A DNA stretch of 64,000 nucleotides from Arenibacter hampyeongensis (lineage in GTDB: Bacteria > Bacteroidota > Bacteroidia > Flavobacteriales > Flavobacteriaceae): the NCBI RefSeq assembly GCF_002909255.1, contig NZ_PIOB01000013.1, forward strand, positions 28,429-92,428, written 5' to 3'. A program made the translations under genes and the position numbers. Each line of letters opens with the position of its first letter. The first letter of the stretch is position 1. Shown piece after piece: positions 50,184 through 60,073 of the stretch. Below the pieces are notes generated by a model. The model was not told the origin of the DNA, searched no databases, and saw only the letters and a list, made by a program, of their open reading frames with translations.

Positions 50184-50606
50184 TTATTTGGTCCAATAAT
50201 CCACAACCGTAACATCCTCCAAATGAGGAGTAAGTACGGCACCAAAAGCTTTGTGGTCCGGATGTGGAAGGTATATGGCGCGATCTTCCTCACTGTGAAA
50301 GGTCAGGAAAAAACAATGCGTAAAACCTTTGTCCAAACCTTCCGGGCTATTATTAAGTCCCCACTCATAACCTACTATTTGAGGTATTTTGGAGGGTAAG
50401 GCGCTAAAGGCGGCCTCTACTTTTGCAATATCCGCTTTGGAAGTATTTGCTTTAAATTTAAATAGCACAACATGGCGCAATAGGCTGTCCTGGTTTTTGA
50501 AATTTTGCATTCTTATATCCTCTTTTATAATATTAATGTTGGGGATGTTAGAGCTCATTAGTAAAATTGCGGTCAATAGGCTGAAGGTGTAAAAAATAGG
50601 TCTCAT
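50184..50606 (-). CDS. Dabb (stress-responsive A/B barrel) domain protein
   Basis: The 140-residue product has an N-terminal hydrophobic segment (FYTFSLLTAILLMSSNIP) that may direct export, then the Dabb domain: LRHVVLFKFKANTSKADIAKVEAAF, GYEWGLNNSPEGLDKGFTHCFFL and YLPHPDHKAFG. Dabb proteins are small dimeric barrels, and their role is rarely known. The internal ATG at 50510 would give a cytoplasmic form. Confidence 0.87.
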   Translation of the reverse strand: MRPIFYTFSLLTAILLMSSNIPNINIIKEDIRMQNFKNQDSLLRHVVLFKFKANTSKADIAKVEAAFSALPSKIPQIVGYEWGLNNSPEGLDKGFTHCFFLTFHSEEDRAIYLPHPDHKAFGAVLTPHLEDVTVVDYWTK

Positions 50607-50669
50607 ATATTAATTTTTGTGGAAGATATAAAATAGTTGGATAATGCTTAAGCAAAGAATGCTATATTT

Positions 50670-51347
50670 ATGTCTTTCAAGGCGAGAATTTTATTTACTT
50701 TTCTTCTAATCCATAGTCTAGTGTATTACGATATTTTAGTAGCATTCGTTTTTTCTTCGGCTGTATTAGCTATTTTCCCTGGCCCGGATAACATTTTTGT
50801 TTTGGTCCAGAGTATTACCCATGGCAAGAAATATGGTTTGGCAACAGTAGCAGGTTTAATGACAGGGTGTTTGGTACATGCAACTTTACTGGCTTTTGGT
50901 GTTTCTGCAATAATTAAACAAAATCCTAATCTTTATTTTTCAATCAAGTTATTTGGCGCCTTTTATATGTTTTATTTGGCATTCAAGGTTATGCGAAGTC
51001 CTAAGAAGTTGGATATTTCCGATGGAAATGGGGAAAAAAAATCTCTTGGATCTTTATATAGGCAGGGTTTTATAATGAATGTATTAAATCCGAAAGTCGG
51101 TTTGTTTTTCCTCGCTTTTTTTCCCGGATTTTTATTTAGTCACTTTTTAAATATCGTGCTTCAGTTTTATGTTTTGGCATTTATCTTTATTCTGGTTTCT
51201 TCTGCTATTTTTAGTGCAATAGCTATACTTGCAGGATCAATTTCGGAATACATAAAAACAAATAAAAGTTTAGGGAAAGTTTTAAGTTGGATTCAGGTTC
51301 TTGTTTTTGTGGGTATTGGTGTTTATCTACTATTTTCAGATAAATAA
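50670..51347 (+). CDS. LysE-family amino acid exporter
   Basis: The 225-residue membrane protein has six hydrophobic segments and the LysE/RhtB signature AIFPGPDNIFVLVQSITHGKKYG close to the start of the domain, then LNPKVGLFFLAFFPGF. The ATG at 50670 adds about 17 residues before the usual start; a GTG at 50721 is an alternative. The exported substrate is probably an amino acid or related compound. mvaB follows 30 bases downstream. Confidence 0.9.
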   Translation: MSFKARILFTFLLIHSLVYYDILVAFVFSSAVLAIFPGPDNIFVLVQSITHGKKYGLATVAGLMTGCLVHATLLAFGVSAIIKQNPNLYFSIKLFGAFYMFYLAFKVMRSPKKLDISDGNGEKKSLGSLYRQGFIMNVLNPKVGLFFLAFFPGFLFSHFLNIVLQFYVLAFIFILVSSAIFSAIAILAGSISEYIKTNKSLGKVLSWIQVLVFVGIGVYLLFSDK

Positions 51348-51377
51348 TGGTAATTTTGAAAAAGTTTTAGCAAAAGA

Positions 51378-52241
51378 ATGTCCAACACCGTTAAAATAAT
51401 AGAATGTCCAAGGGATGCCATGCAGGGCATTAAGACTTTCATTCCTACCGATAAAAAGGTGAAATATATTCAATCCTTGCTGAATTGTGGGTTCGACACT
51501 ATAGACTTTGGGAGTTTTGTTTCGCCCCGGGCCATTCCACAAATGGTGGATACGGCTGAAGTTCTTTCTCAATTGGACCTTACCAAGACGACTAGTAAAC
51601 TCTTGGCCATTGTAGCCAATGTAAGGGGAGCAAGGGATGCCGCAGAGCATAAATCCATTGATTATTTGGGATATCCTTTTTCCATATCGGAAAACTTTCA
51701 AATGCGGAACACCCATAAGACAATTACTCAATCCGTAGATACCTTGGAAGAAATATTGAGTATTGCCAAAGCCTCCGATAAGGAAGTGGTTACCTATATA
51801 TCCATGGGGTTTGGTAACCCGTATGGAGATCCATGGAGTGTTGAGGTAGTGGGTGAATGGACAACAAAATTGGCAGGAATGGGGGTGAAAATTTTATCTC
51901 TTTCGGATACGGTGGGTTCTTCAACCCCGGACGTGATCAACTATTTGTTTTCTAACCTGATTCCTAAATTTCCTGAAATAGAATTCGGGGCCCATTTGCA
52001 TACCACTCCGTCCAAATGGCACGAAAAGGTAGATGCGGCTTATAAGGCCGGTTGTCGCAGATTTGACGGGGCGGTTCAAGGTTTTGGTGGGTGTCCTATG
52101 GCAAAGGATGAACTGACCGGAAATATGCCAACCGAAAAAATGCTGTCCTATTTTACGGCTGCCAAGGCGGATACCAATGTTAATTGGATGGCTTTTGAAG
52201 CTGCATTTAACAAGGCAACCGACCTTTTCGGCAAGTATTGA
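51378..52241 (+). CDS. mvaB: Hydroxymethylglutaryl-CoA lyase
   Basis: The 287-residue TIM-barrel protein has IIECPRDAMQGIKTFIPTD at the N terminus with the RD metal and catalytic pair, EFGAHLHTTP with histidine ligands, and the signature GFGGCPMAKDELTGN with the catalytic cysteine. It cleaves HMG-CoA to acetyl-CoA and acetoacetate, the final step of leucine breakdown. The lysE-type gene upstream may share its transcript. Confidence 0.94.
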   Translation: MSNTVKIIECPRDAMQGIKTFIPTDKKVKYIQSLLNCGFDTIDFGSFVSPRAIPQMVDTAEVLSQLDLTKTTSKLLAIVANVRGARDAAEHKSIDYLGYPFSISENFQMRNTHKTITQSVDTLEEILSIAKASDKEVVTYISMGFGNPYGDPWSVEVVGEWTTKLAGMGVKILSLSDTVGSSTPDVINYLFSNLIPKFPEIEFGAHLHTTPSKWHEKVDAAYKAGCRRFDGAVQGFGGCPMAKDELTGNMPTEKMLSYFTAAKADTNVNWMAFEAAFNKATDLFGKY

Positions 52242-52374
52242 TCAATCAGATTTATGAGGTAAATCGGTTATTCTAAAATTAAATGACCGTACTTTTTAAG
52301 CAGTGATTTGGGATATGGCCCTAATGGCAATTAATGCTTATATTGTTACTTATCAAATATCTAACTTACCAAAA

Positions 52375-53955
52375 ATGGAAATTTATCGGGCTGAGGTGAT
52401 AACTTCTTTTTCTTCTTATGTTCTTGTGTGCCTATTGATGTGGTGTTCGCCATTGATTTATGCTCAAGAGTCCTATAAAAAAGGACCTGATTCTGAGATA
52501 TATGAGGGAATACCAAAAGGTAAGTTGAGTAAACATCAATGGAAAAGTAATATTTATTCCAATACAATTCGGGACTATTATCTTTATGTTCCAAGCCAGT
52601 ACGATGCGGCCAATCCAAGTGCGTTAATGATATTTCAGGATGGTCATGCTTATGTGGACCCTCAGGGGCAATTTAGAGTTCCAATAGTTTTTGATAATCT
52701 TATTGCTCAAGGAAAAATGCCCGTTACTATAGGCTTATTTATGAACCCAGGTCATTCCGTGGATTCTACCCAAATTGATAGCCCTTGGAAAGCTTCGAAC
52801 AGAAGCTTGGAATATGATACGGTTTCGAATACTTATGGAAAATTTCTATTGCAAGAAATGCTACCTGAGATAGAAAAAGATTATAATATTTCCAAAGATC
52901 CAAAGCTTAGGGGTATTGCGGGTATGTCCTCTGGGGGAATCTGTGCATTTTCAGCGGCTTGGTTTTATCCGAATGAGTTCCATAGGGTAATGAGCCATAT
53001 AGGAAGTTTTACGGACATTAGGCAAGGGCATGATTATCCTTCAATGATACGCAAACAGGACCTGAAGAATATTAAGGTTTTTTTGCAGGATGGCTCCAAT
53101 GATTTAAATAATCGGTTTGGCGATTGGTGGTTAGGAAATTTGCAGATGGAGTCAGCTTTAAAGTATAAAGGGTACGATTTCAAGTTCGAAAAGGGGACAG
53201 GTGGACATAATGGAGAACATGGAGGGGCTATTCTGCCCGAGTCCTTGACTTGGCTATGGAGTGATGCTGTTCCTAAAAGGATTGAGGCTGGGGTATACCA
53301 ATTTCCAATAAAACTTTCTGATTCGATAATGGCAAGTGGGGAAACCATGCATTTTTCGGAAATGGAATTCAAGACTGTGCAACTTTTAGACAGGGCTGCT
53401 CGAAAGTTATACAATGAGCATAAGGAGCAAATTTTCATTATAAAGGATGGGGAGGTTCAAATAAAAGTTAACAACAAGGATAAAATCATTGGCAAAAACA
53501 GTGTAATGGTTTTAATGCCGGGAGACAAAGGTTTTATAAAAAGTATTTCACCTAGTAGCACATATTATACCATGATCTATAAATCCAAATCGAAATTGGA
53601 TTTCAAAAGAGCTAAAAAAAGTGGAGGATCTACCATAATTGATTTTAAGGATTTGGAATTTAAGGAGCATGACAAAGGAGGAGTTCGGAACTACTTTCAC
53701 CGATCAACGTCCATGTGTCCATATTATGAAATGCATGTAACAACTTTAAATCCAGAAATCAAAAGCCATGAGCCGCATACCCATTACGCTACAGAAATCG
53801 TTCTGGTAATAAATGGGCATACCGAAATGGAGATAGGTAATCAGGTTATTTGGGCGCAAAAAGGGGACTTCTACTTCTTGCCATCCAATGTACCACATGC
53901 AATTAGAAATATAGGTTCCGATCAATGCGAATACTTCGCATTCCAATGGAATTAA
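52375..53955 (+). CDS. Secreted esterase fused to cupin domains
   Basis: From ATG 52375 the product is 526 residues with a signal peptide (VLVCLLMWCSPLIYAQ). Residues about 30-310 are an alpha/beta hydrolase of the enterochelin-esterase (Fes) type: YYLYVPSQYDAANPSALMIFQDG, then GIAGMSSGGICAF with the nucleophilic serine, and a late histidine region (GTGGHNGEHGG). Two cupin-like beta barrels follow, the last with the metal-binding pattern HEPHTHYATEIVLVINGH and the second-motif histidine in NVPHAI. The frame extends 24 codons left without conserved sequence. Likely substrates are carbohydrate esters, unproven. Confidence 0.88.
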   Translation: MEIYRAEVITSFSSYVLVCLLMWCSPLIYAQESYKKGPDSEIYEGIPKGKLSKHQWKSNIYSNTIRDYYLYVPSQYDAANPSALMIFQDGHAYVDPQGQFRVPIVFDNLIAQGKMPVTIGLFMNPGHSVDSTQIDSPWKASNRSLEYDTVSNTYGKFLLQEMLPEIEKDYNISKDPKLRGIAGMSSGGICAFSAAWFYPNEFHRVMSHIGSFTDIRQGHDYPSMIRKQDLKNIKVFLQDGSNDLNNRFGDWWLGNLQMESALKYKGYDFKFEKGTGGHNGEHGGAILPESLTWLWSDAVPKRIEAGVYQFPIKLSDSIMASGETMHFSEMEFKTVQLLDRAARKLYNEHKEQIFIIKDGEVQIKVNNKDKIIGKNSVMVLMPGDKGFIKSISPSSTYYTMIYKSKSKLDFKRAKKSGGSTIIDFKDLEFKEHDKGGVRNYFHRSTSMCPYYEMHVTTLNPEIKSHEPHTHYATEIVLVINGHTEMEIGNQVIWAQKGDFYFLPSNVPHAIRNIGSDQCEYFAFQWN

Positions 53956-54050
53956 GGGCTTTTATTGGTTTTAAGCCATGGCTTCCTTTTAGTGTTATTT
54001 CCACTTAATGTTAAAATTTAATGTTTATTTAGATTTAATTTAAATAAAGT

Positions 54051-54080
54051 TTGTCATTTTGATTTAGGCTATTATATTTG
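54051..54080 (+). promoter_or_regulatory. Promoter of the porin gene
   Basis: TTG at 54051-54053 and TATATTTG at 54073-54080 are 19 bases apart, an excellent match to the Bacteroidetes promoter TTG-N19-TAnnTTTG. The start codon of the porin gene lies 50 bases downstream. Confidence 0.75.
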
Positions 54081-54130
54081 CACTCGATTTTTAATTATTT
54101 ACAATCAGTCTAAATAAAAATACCATACTA

Positions 54131-55309
54131 ATGAAACATTATTTTTACTCATTTGCATTCTTTTTTTCTACCTTTTTAGTGGCACAGACGGCCACAGATA
54201 GTATCACCCTTGATCCACAAAAACAACTTAACTCTGCCCAAAGACTTTTATCTGGGACTTATGGTTCAGCGGTTACTATTGGTGCGTATGGAGAAATGTT
54301 GTACAACCAGCCAGAAGGTGATAACGGGGAATTGGACGTACAGCGATTAGTTCTTTTATTGGGATATAGGTTTAATGACAGAACTCAATTTTTCACAGAA
54401 ATAGAGTTGGAACATGTTGAGGAGGTTTATGTAGAACAGGCTTTTGTAAACTATAATGTGGCCAATAATGTAAATTTAAGAGGAGGACTAATGTTGGTGC
54501 CCATGGGCATTATTAATGAATTCCATGAACCTACCACATTTAATGGTACGGAGAGACCTGAAATGGACAACGTTATTGTGCCTACCACCTGGAGAGAATT
54601 GGGTGTAGGGGTCAGTGGAAAGTTCAACAACCTTTCCGTAGGATATCAGGCCTATGTTTTTAATGGTTTTAAATCAACCCAATCAGACGGTGAAGGAGGG
54701 ATTTCTGGATTTTTGCAAGGATCAAACGGATTACGTGGTGGAAGACAAAAAGGAATCAAGTCTACCGTGGATAGCCCTAATCTAGCTACCAAACTGGATT
54801 ATTATGGTATCCCGGGATTGCGCTTAGGGTTTTCAACTTATTTTGGAAAAACCCAAGCAGCTGACGATATTGAGAATTTGGATGGTGCCAACATTGGGAT
54901 TTCTATGTTAGGATTGGATGCCCGATATGCCTATGAGCGATTTACGGCACGTGGTCAGTTTATTTATGCCTCCCTTTCCGATACGGATAAATATAATACC
55001 TTGGCCAATAAAGATTTAGGAAGTGCTATGCAGGGGTATTATGTTGAAGGCGCTTACAACCTCTTGGCAAGCCGAAATGAGCAAAAATTGTTTGCCTTTG
55101 TGCGCTACGAAAATTATAATACCCATGCCGATACCGCCGGTAGTTTATTACAGAACGAGGCTTATGATAGAACTGATGTCACCACTGGCTTAAGTTATCA
55201 TATTGCGCCAGGTGTAGTTCTAAAAGGAGACTACCAATTTAGGGACAATGCATTGCAGGGGGATGGTGTAAAGGATAGATTAAATTTTGGAATTGGTGTT
55301 TGGTTCTAA
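54131..55309 (+). CDS. Outer-membrane porin (OprO/OprP-like)
   Basis: The 392-residue protein has a signal peptide (HYFYSFAFFFSTFLVAQ) and then alternating amphipathic strands consistent with a 16-strand barrel, closing with the terminal aromatic WF. The segments YGEMLYNQPEGDNGELDVQRLVLLLGYRFND and GIINEFHEPTTFNGTERPEMD are typical of the phosphate-selective porin-like family in Bacteroidetes. Preference for a particular ion cannot be told from sequence. It has its own promoter and a terminator downstream. Confidence 0.88.
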   Translation: MKHYFYSFAFFFSTFLVAQTATDSITLDPQKQLNSAQRLLSGTYGSAVTIGAYGEMLYNQPEGDNGELDVQRLVLLLGYRFNDRTQFFTEIELEHVEEVYVEQAFVNYNVANNVNLRGGLMLVPMGIINEFHEPTTFNGTERPEMDNVIVPTTWRELGVGVSGKFNNLSVGYQAYVFNGFKSTQSDGEGGISGFLQGSNGLRGGRQKGIKSTVDSPNLATKLDYYGIPGLRLGFSTYFGKTQAADDIENLDGANIGISMLGLDARYAYERFTARGQFIYASLSDTDKYNTLANKDLGSAMQGYYVEGAYNLLASRNEQKLFAFVRYENYNTHADTAGSLLQNEAYDRTDVTTGLSYHIAPGVVLKGDYQFRDNALQGDGVKDRLNFGIGVWF

Positions 55310-55363
55310 GAGTGTTCCCAAAAGAAGGCAGATTCAAAATATTGAAATTTCCATATAGAAATA

Positions 55364-55405
55364 AACCCCAGTGATAACCTAGCTTAGGTTGGTTACTGGG
55401 GTTTA
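55364..55405 (+). terminator. Terminator-like hairpin after the porin gene
   Basis: aaaccccagt (55364-55373) pairs with actggggttt (55396-55405), with an imperfect inner helix. The T-run is short. Confidence 0.7.
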
Positions 55406-55527
55406 TTCCTATTAATGGGTATTTATTGTTTGATAGTGTAAGCCGGATATCTGTATTTTATTTAAAAAATAATGGGATGTAGACTAAATTATTATTAAAA
55501 ATGATTCTAAATTACTACTTTTGTCCT

Positions 55528-56064
55528 ATGATGCAAGGAAAGAAAATTACGGGTTTTGTGCTTGTTTTGGCTGTAATGTTATTTGGCTTTGGGATACCTG
55601 AAAAGTTACAAAAGAAGGTAGACAAGGAAATAGAAAAGGTTTTTGGGGCAAATGATTTTGCTTTTAAAGCAATAAACGTCCCTAGCGCTTTAAATGCACA
55701 ATTGCCTGCAAAAATAACGGCTCATAATTTCTTTAAATTAACAAAAGGCTCTGAGGTAGCCGGATATATCTTCGTGGATAATGCCCCTAGTAAGACGGCA
55801 ACTTTTGATTATTTGGTTGTATTTGATGCCGACCTAAGTGTTGTGCATTCCAAAGTTCTAATTTATCGTGAAGAGTATGGCGGAGAAATTGGTAGCAAAA
55901 GATGGTTACAGCAATTTACAGGAAAAACTGGTCGCGATAGGGTAGATTATGAGACCAATATAGACGGTATTTCCGGCGCCACCATTTCGGTAAGATCTAT
56001 GACCACCTCGATAGACAACTTGTTGCAAACCGTTGGAATTCTCCAAGAAAAAAAGCTGCTTTAA
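55528..56064 (+). CDS. FMN-binding domain protein (ApbE-flavinylated)
   Basis: From ATG 55528 the product is about 178 residues; an in-frame ATG at 55501 would add 9 residues. A signal or anchor helix (ITGFVLVLAVMLFGFGIP) precedes an FMN-binding domain ending in DGISGATISVRSMT, the D-x-x-S-G-A-T motif whose threonine receives FMN from ApbE. It acts as an extracytoplasmic electron carrier. The stop overlaps the next gene by one base, so the two proteins probably form a pair. Confidence 0.9.
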   Translation: MMQGKKITGFVLVLAVMLFGFGIPEKLQKKVDKEIEKVFGANDFAFKAINVPSALNAQLPAKITAHNFFKLTKGSEVAGYIFVDNAPSKTATFDYLVVFDADLSVVHSKVLIYREEYGGEIGSKRWLQQFTGKTGRDRVDYETNIDGISGATISVRSMTTSIDNLLQTVGILQEKKLL

Positions 56065-56564
56065 TGGGTTATGATGGTCTTTTAATGTCGTTGCCCAAGG
56101 GTATAAAATGGTTTGTTGCAACTTTTGTCCTGGTATTGAGTATAGGATTTTATACAGGTCTTTTATTTGTTTCGGAAACCAGTAGCACCTCTGCTATGGG
56201 TATTGAGGAAAATTATTTGGGAAATGAGGATGATGAAGAGGCCGAGATCATGAAGTTTAAAAAGGGAGAGCGGGAAATGCTGACCATCATCCATACCCAC
56301 ATACTTTCCATGTCGCTTATTTTTTTTCTTTTAGGGGGCCTGGTTTGGCTTGCCAAACTACCGAAAAAATTAAAAATGTTCCTTACTATTGAACCATTTC
56401 TTTCCGTTATCTTAACTTTTGGAGGTATATATTTAATGTGGTCCGGGATGTTGTGGATGAAATATGTGGTTATTTTTTCAGGATTTTTAATGACGCTTAC
56501 TTTCAGTATTGCTGCACTATTGGTGATTTATCAATTGTGTCAAAAATCGGTAAAAGTCAATTAA
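56064..56564 (+). CDS. Four-helix membrane protein, partner of the FMN-binding protein
   Basis: The 166-residue protein has four hydrophobic segments (about 11-30, 80-100, 107-130 and 135-160) and an acidic loop (NEDDEEAEIMKFKKGERE). A histidine-rich stretch TIIHTHILSMS lies at the start of the second helix and could ligate haem, by analogy only. It is coupled by a one-base overlap to the FMN-binding gene, suggesting transmembrane electron supply to that protein. I do not recognise a named family. Confidence 0.75.
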   Translation: MGYDGLLMSLPKGIKWFVATFVLVLSIGFYTGLLFVSETSSTSAMGIEENYLGNEDDEEAEIMKFKKGEREMLTIIHTHILSMSLIFFLLGGLVWLAKLPKKLKMFLTIEPFLSVILTFGGIYLMWSGMLWMKYVVIFSGFLMTLTFSIAALLVIYQLCQKSVKVN

Positions 56565-56598
56565 CATAATAAGTATTACTCAAATCCTTTAAATGTAG

Positions 56599-56606
56599 TA
56601 TATTTG
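56599..56606 (+). promoter_or_regulatory. -7 box of guaB
   Basis: TATATTTG followed by CACG lies 24 bases upstream of the guaB start and matches the Bacteroidetes -7 consensus. No clear -33 TTG was found. Confidence 0.55.
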
Positions 56607-56629
56607 CACGCAATTAATCTTTAATTGCT

Positions 56630-58102
56630 ATGCAAGCTCACCTAAACAAAATTGTTGGAGAAGGTCTCACGTACGATGACGTACTTTTGGTTCCGGCATT
56701 TTCAGAAGTACTTCCCAGGGAAGTCAATATTCAAACCAAATTTACTAGAAACATTACCATCAATGTTCCCATTGTTTCCGCTGCCATGGATACCGTTACG
56801 GAATCGCGTATGGCCATTGCCATTGCCCAAGAAGGCGGTATTGGTGTTCTGCATAAGAACATGACCATAGAACAGCAAGCGCTGAAGGTACGCAAGGTTA
56901 AACGTGCGGAAAGTGGTATGATATTAGATCCGGTTACCCTGCCTTTAAATTCCAAAGTAAAGGATGCCAAGGCAAATATGAAGGAATTCAGCATTGGCGG
57001 GATACCTATTGTTGATGATAAGGGTAAACTTATTGGAATAGTTACCAATCGGGATCTGCGATTCGAAAAAAATAATGAACGCCCCATTTCGGAGGTGATG
57101 ACATCCAAAAATCTTGTTACTGTAGCCGAAGGGACCTCATTGGAACAGGCGGAAGATATTTTGCAGGAGAAGAAAATTGAAAAGTTACCGGTTGTAGACG
57201 AGAATTATAAGCTTGTTGGCCTTATTACCTTTAGGGATATTACAAAACTTACCCAAAAGCCTATGGCCAATAAGGATCAATATGGCCGATTGCGTGTTGC
57301 TGCGGCCTTAGGGGTTACGGGTGATGCTGTTGCTAGAGCTGAAGCTTTGGTGAATGCAGGAGTAGACGCCGTTGTAATAGATACCGCACATGGTCACACC
57401 AAAGGCGTAGTTTCTGTTTTGAAGGAAGTAAAAAAGAGATTTCCGGAGTTGGAAGTTATTGTAGGTAACATTGCTACTGCGGAAGCTGCCAAATATTTGG
57501 TAGAGGCTGGAGCCGATGCCGTAAAAGTAGGAATTGGTCCTGGCTCAATTTGTACCACAAGGGTAGTAGCAGGGGTAGGTTTTCCACAATTTTCTGCCGT
57601 ATTGGAAGTAGCTGCCGCTATTAAGGGTAGTGGAGTGCCAGTGATAGCCGATGGCGGAATTAGGTATACGGGAGATATTCCCAAGGCAATTGCTGCTGGT
57701 GCGGATACCGTAATGTTGGGCTCTTTGTTGGCAGGTACCAAGGAATCTCCTGGAGAGACTATCATTTATGAAGGGCGTAAGTTCAAATCCTATCGTGGAA
57801 TGGGTTCTGTGGAGGCCATGAAACAAGGTAGCAAAGATCGATATTTTCAAGATGTTGAGGACGATATTAAAAAATTGGTACCGGAAGGAATTGTAGGGCG
57901 TGTTCCCTATAAAGGTGATCTGGAGGAAAGTATTCATCAGTTTATAGGTGGTTTACGTGCGGGTATGGGGTACTGTGGTGCAAAGGACATTGCAACTTTA
58001 CAAGAAACCGGTAGATTCGTCAAGATTACAGCCAGTGGAATCAATGAGAGTCATCCACATGATGTAACCATCACCAAGGAATCCCCTAACTATAGCCGAT
58101 AA
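56630..58102 (+). CDS. guaB: Inosine-5'-monophosphate dehydrogenase
   Basis: The 490-residue enzyme has the (beta/alpha)8 barrel interrupted by a CBS pair (about 95-210). The active-site loop GPGSICTTR carries the catalytic cysteine, and the flap with the RYFQ element follows after YRGMGS. It oxidises IMP to XMP, the committed step to GMP. Its length and motifs are complete. It has its own promoter and terminator. Confidence 0.97.
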   Translation: MQAHLNKIVGEGLTYDDVLLVPAFSEVLPREVNIQTKFTRNITINVPIVSAAMDTVTESRMAIAIAQEGGIGVLHKNMTIEQQALKVRKVKRAESGMILDPVTLPLNSKVKDAKANMKEFSIGGIPIVDDKGKLIGIVTNRDLRFEKNNERPISEVMTSKNLVTVAEGTSLEQAEDILQEKKIEKLPVVDENYKLVGLITFRDITKLTQKPMANKDQYGRLRVAAALGVTGDAVARAEALVNAGVDAVVIDTAHGHTKGVVSVLKEVKKRFPELEVIVGNIATAEAAKYLVEAGADAVKVGIGPGSICTTRVVAGVGFPQFSAVLEVAAAIKGSGVPVIADGGIRYTGDIPKAIAAGADTVMLGSLLAGTKESPGETIIYEGRKFKSYRGMGSVEAMKQGSKDRYFQDVEDDIKKLVPEGIVGRVPYKGDLEESIHQFIGGLRAGMGYCGAKDIATLQETGRFVKITASGINESHPHDVTITKESPNYSR

Positions 58103-58160
58103 TTAAAATATTATAGTTGATAGATATTGGGCCAAATGTTTTAAAGGACTTAGATAAATA

Positions 58161-58190
58161 AAAAAAGACGGCTAGCCGTCTTTTTTTATT
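58161..58190 (+). terminator. Terminator after guaB
   Basis: gacggctagccgtc forms a self-complementary stem flanked by A-run and T-run, the whole 58161-58186 being a perfect palindrome. It works in either direction and may also end the leftward thioredoxin gene. Confidence 0.85.
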
Positions 58191-58219
58191 TTATGTACAG
58201 TAAGTTATATCAATTTTAA

Positions 58220-58753
58220 CTACTTGCTTTCGCTATCGTAAGTATTCCAATCTTTTTCTTTGTGGATGTCTTCACCAAAATATTTCGCTATTTTTAGGAA
58301 AGGTATTGGCTTTTGATAACCAGGTACAGGAGAAAGCATATTCATTTTTTCATCCAAAAATATTGTTGTAGGATAGCTCATTTTACCTTGCATCAAAGCT
58401 GCAGCAAATTCGTGGTAACCATTTCTGCCAGAGGGAACAAATTTAAAGGTCTTCCCTCTAAATTCAATAGGTTCCTTGCCTTCCCCGTCCAACTTCACCA
58501 TATAATAGGTTTTAGCCATGTATTCGGCAACTTCTGCATTCTGAAAGGTATCCTTGTCCATTTTTTTACACCATCCACACCAATCAGTGTACACATCTAT
58601 AAAAATTTTCTTTGGATTTTTCTCTGTTTCCGCCAGTTTTGCCGCTTCATTCCAACTAAGCCATTTTACTTCCTGCGCCACAATGCCCATGGGAAGAATG
58701 GCCAATCCAAAAACAATAGCTAATTTATAAAATGATTTGGCAGCTAATTTCAT
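58220..58753 (-). CDS. Periplasmic thioredoxin-like protein
   Basis: The 177-residue protein has a signal peptide (YKLAIVFGLAILPMGIVAQ) and a thioredoxin fold with the active site DWCGWCKKMD at about 65-74, a WCGWC site typical of DUF255/thioredoxin_7-type proteins, and the cis-proline region SYPTTIFLDE. It probably reduces or oxidises disulfides in the periplasm. A minus-strand TAGATTTG box at 58790-58797 is a likely -7 element. Confidence 0.88.
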   Translation of the reverse strand: MKLAAKSFYKLAIVFGLAILPMGIVAQEVKWLSWNEAAKLAETEKNPKKIFIDVYTDWCGWCKKMDKDTFQNAEVAEYMAKTYYMVKLDGEGKEPIEFRGKTFKFVPSGRNGYHEFAAALMQGKMSYPTTIFLDEKMNMLSPVPGYQKPIPFLKIAKYFGEDIHKEKDWNTYDSESK

Positions 58754-58814
58754 GCTTTACGTTTTTTTGACTTAGTCAAGTAATTCTAACAAATCTAACG
58801 AAATTCCGTAAAGT

Positions 58815-60056
58815 TTATTTTGCTATTGCATTTTCTTTAACAGGAGCAAATAATTCTTTGGCATCAATTTGGTTTTTGATTAGATCATCAAAAGTCTCCC
58901 TTTCCCTTATCAAAATTGCTTTTCCGTTATGCCATAAAACTTCCGGCGGCCTAAATCTTGAGTTATAATTGCTGGCCATTGTAAAACAATAGGCACCCGC
59001 ATTTTTAAAACATAAAATATCGCCCTCGGATATTTCATTGATACGTTTGTTGCTGGCAAAAGTATCCGTCTCGCAAATATAGCCTACCACGGAATAATAG
59101 CGTTCACGTCCCTCAGGATTGGAAATGTTTTCTATACTGTGGGTAGCACCATATAACATGGGGCGAATTAGATGATTGAATCCAGAGTCTACACTTGCAA
59201 AAACTGTTGAAGTCGTTTGTTTAACCACATTGACCTTGGCCAAGAAGTAACCAGCCTCACTTACCAAGAATTTTCCAGGTTCAAAAGCCAAGGTCAACTC
59301 CCTACCGTATTCTTTGCAAAAGGCATTGAAACGCATACCTAGTTTTTTGCCCAATTCTTCAATATTGGTTTCAATGTCCCCCTCTTTGTAGGGTACTTTA
59401 AATCCACTTCCGAAGTCAATAAACTCAAGGTCCGGGAAATTCTTGGCCGTTTCAAAAAGAATTTCGGAGGCGTAAAGGAATACATCAATATCCAAGATGT
59501 CACTTCCAGTATGCATATGTATACCATTTACGTTCATATTCGTAAGGTTTACGATACGTAGTAAATGTGGTATTTGATGTATACTGATTCCGAATTTGGA
59601 GTCTATATGTCCTACAGATATTTTTGAATTTCCACCAGCCATTACATGAGGGTTAATTCTAATACATACAGGAATATCCGGATGCTTGCTACCAAATTGT
59701 TCTAAGATGGATAAGTTGTCTATATTAATACGAACTCCCAATTTTGCTGCCTCCTCAATTTCTTCCAAGGAAACGCCATTTGGGGTGAATATAATGGAAC
59801 TAGGTTTAAAACCGGCCATTAATCCCAATTGTACTTCTTGAATGGAAACCGTATCCAAGCCGCTTCCCAAACTGTTCATCAATCTTAAAATGGTAATATT
59901 TGAAAGTGCCTTTGTGGCGTAATTTAATTGTAATTTCTTTACGTCTTTAAATGCATTGGTCAATCTATGAAACTGGGAAATTATTTTTTCAGAATCGTAT
60001 ACATAGACAGGGTCACCATAAGTTTTCGCTATCTTTAATAAATCAGTGTTTCGCAT
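58815..60056 (-). CDS. lysA: Diaminopimelate decarboxylase
   Basis: The 413-residue enzyme is a fold-III PLP decarboxylase: NYATKALSN carries the PLP lysine, GSGFKVPYKEG the phosphate-binding glycine region, EPGKFLV the family signature, and CETDTFASNKR the active-site cysteine region. It makes lysine from meso-diaminopimelate. The length is normal. It has a good promoter upstream and stands alone. Confidence 0.95.
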   Translation of the reverse strand: MRNTDLLKIAKTYGDPVYVYDSEKIISQFHRLTNAFKDVKKLQLNYATKALSNITILRLMNSLGSGLDTVSIQEVQLGLMAGFKPSSIIFTPNGVSLEEIEEAAKLGVRINIDNLSILEQFGSKHPDIPVCIRINPHVMAGGNSKISVGHIDSKFGISIHQIPHLLRIVNLTNMNVNGIHMHTGSDILDIDVFLYASEILFETAKNFPDLEFIDFGSGFKVPYKEGDIETNIEELGKKLGMRFNAFCKEYGRELTLAFEPGKFLVSEAGYFLAKVNVVKQTTSTVFASVDSGFNHLIRPMLYGATHSIENISNPEGRERYYSVVGYICETDTFASNKRINEISEGDILCFKNAGAYCFTMASNYNSRFRPPEVLWHNGKAILIRERETFDDLIKNQIDAKELFAPVKENAIAK

Positions 60057-60073
60057 TATTTAAAAATTTTATA

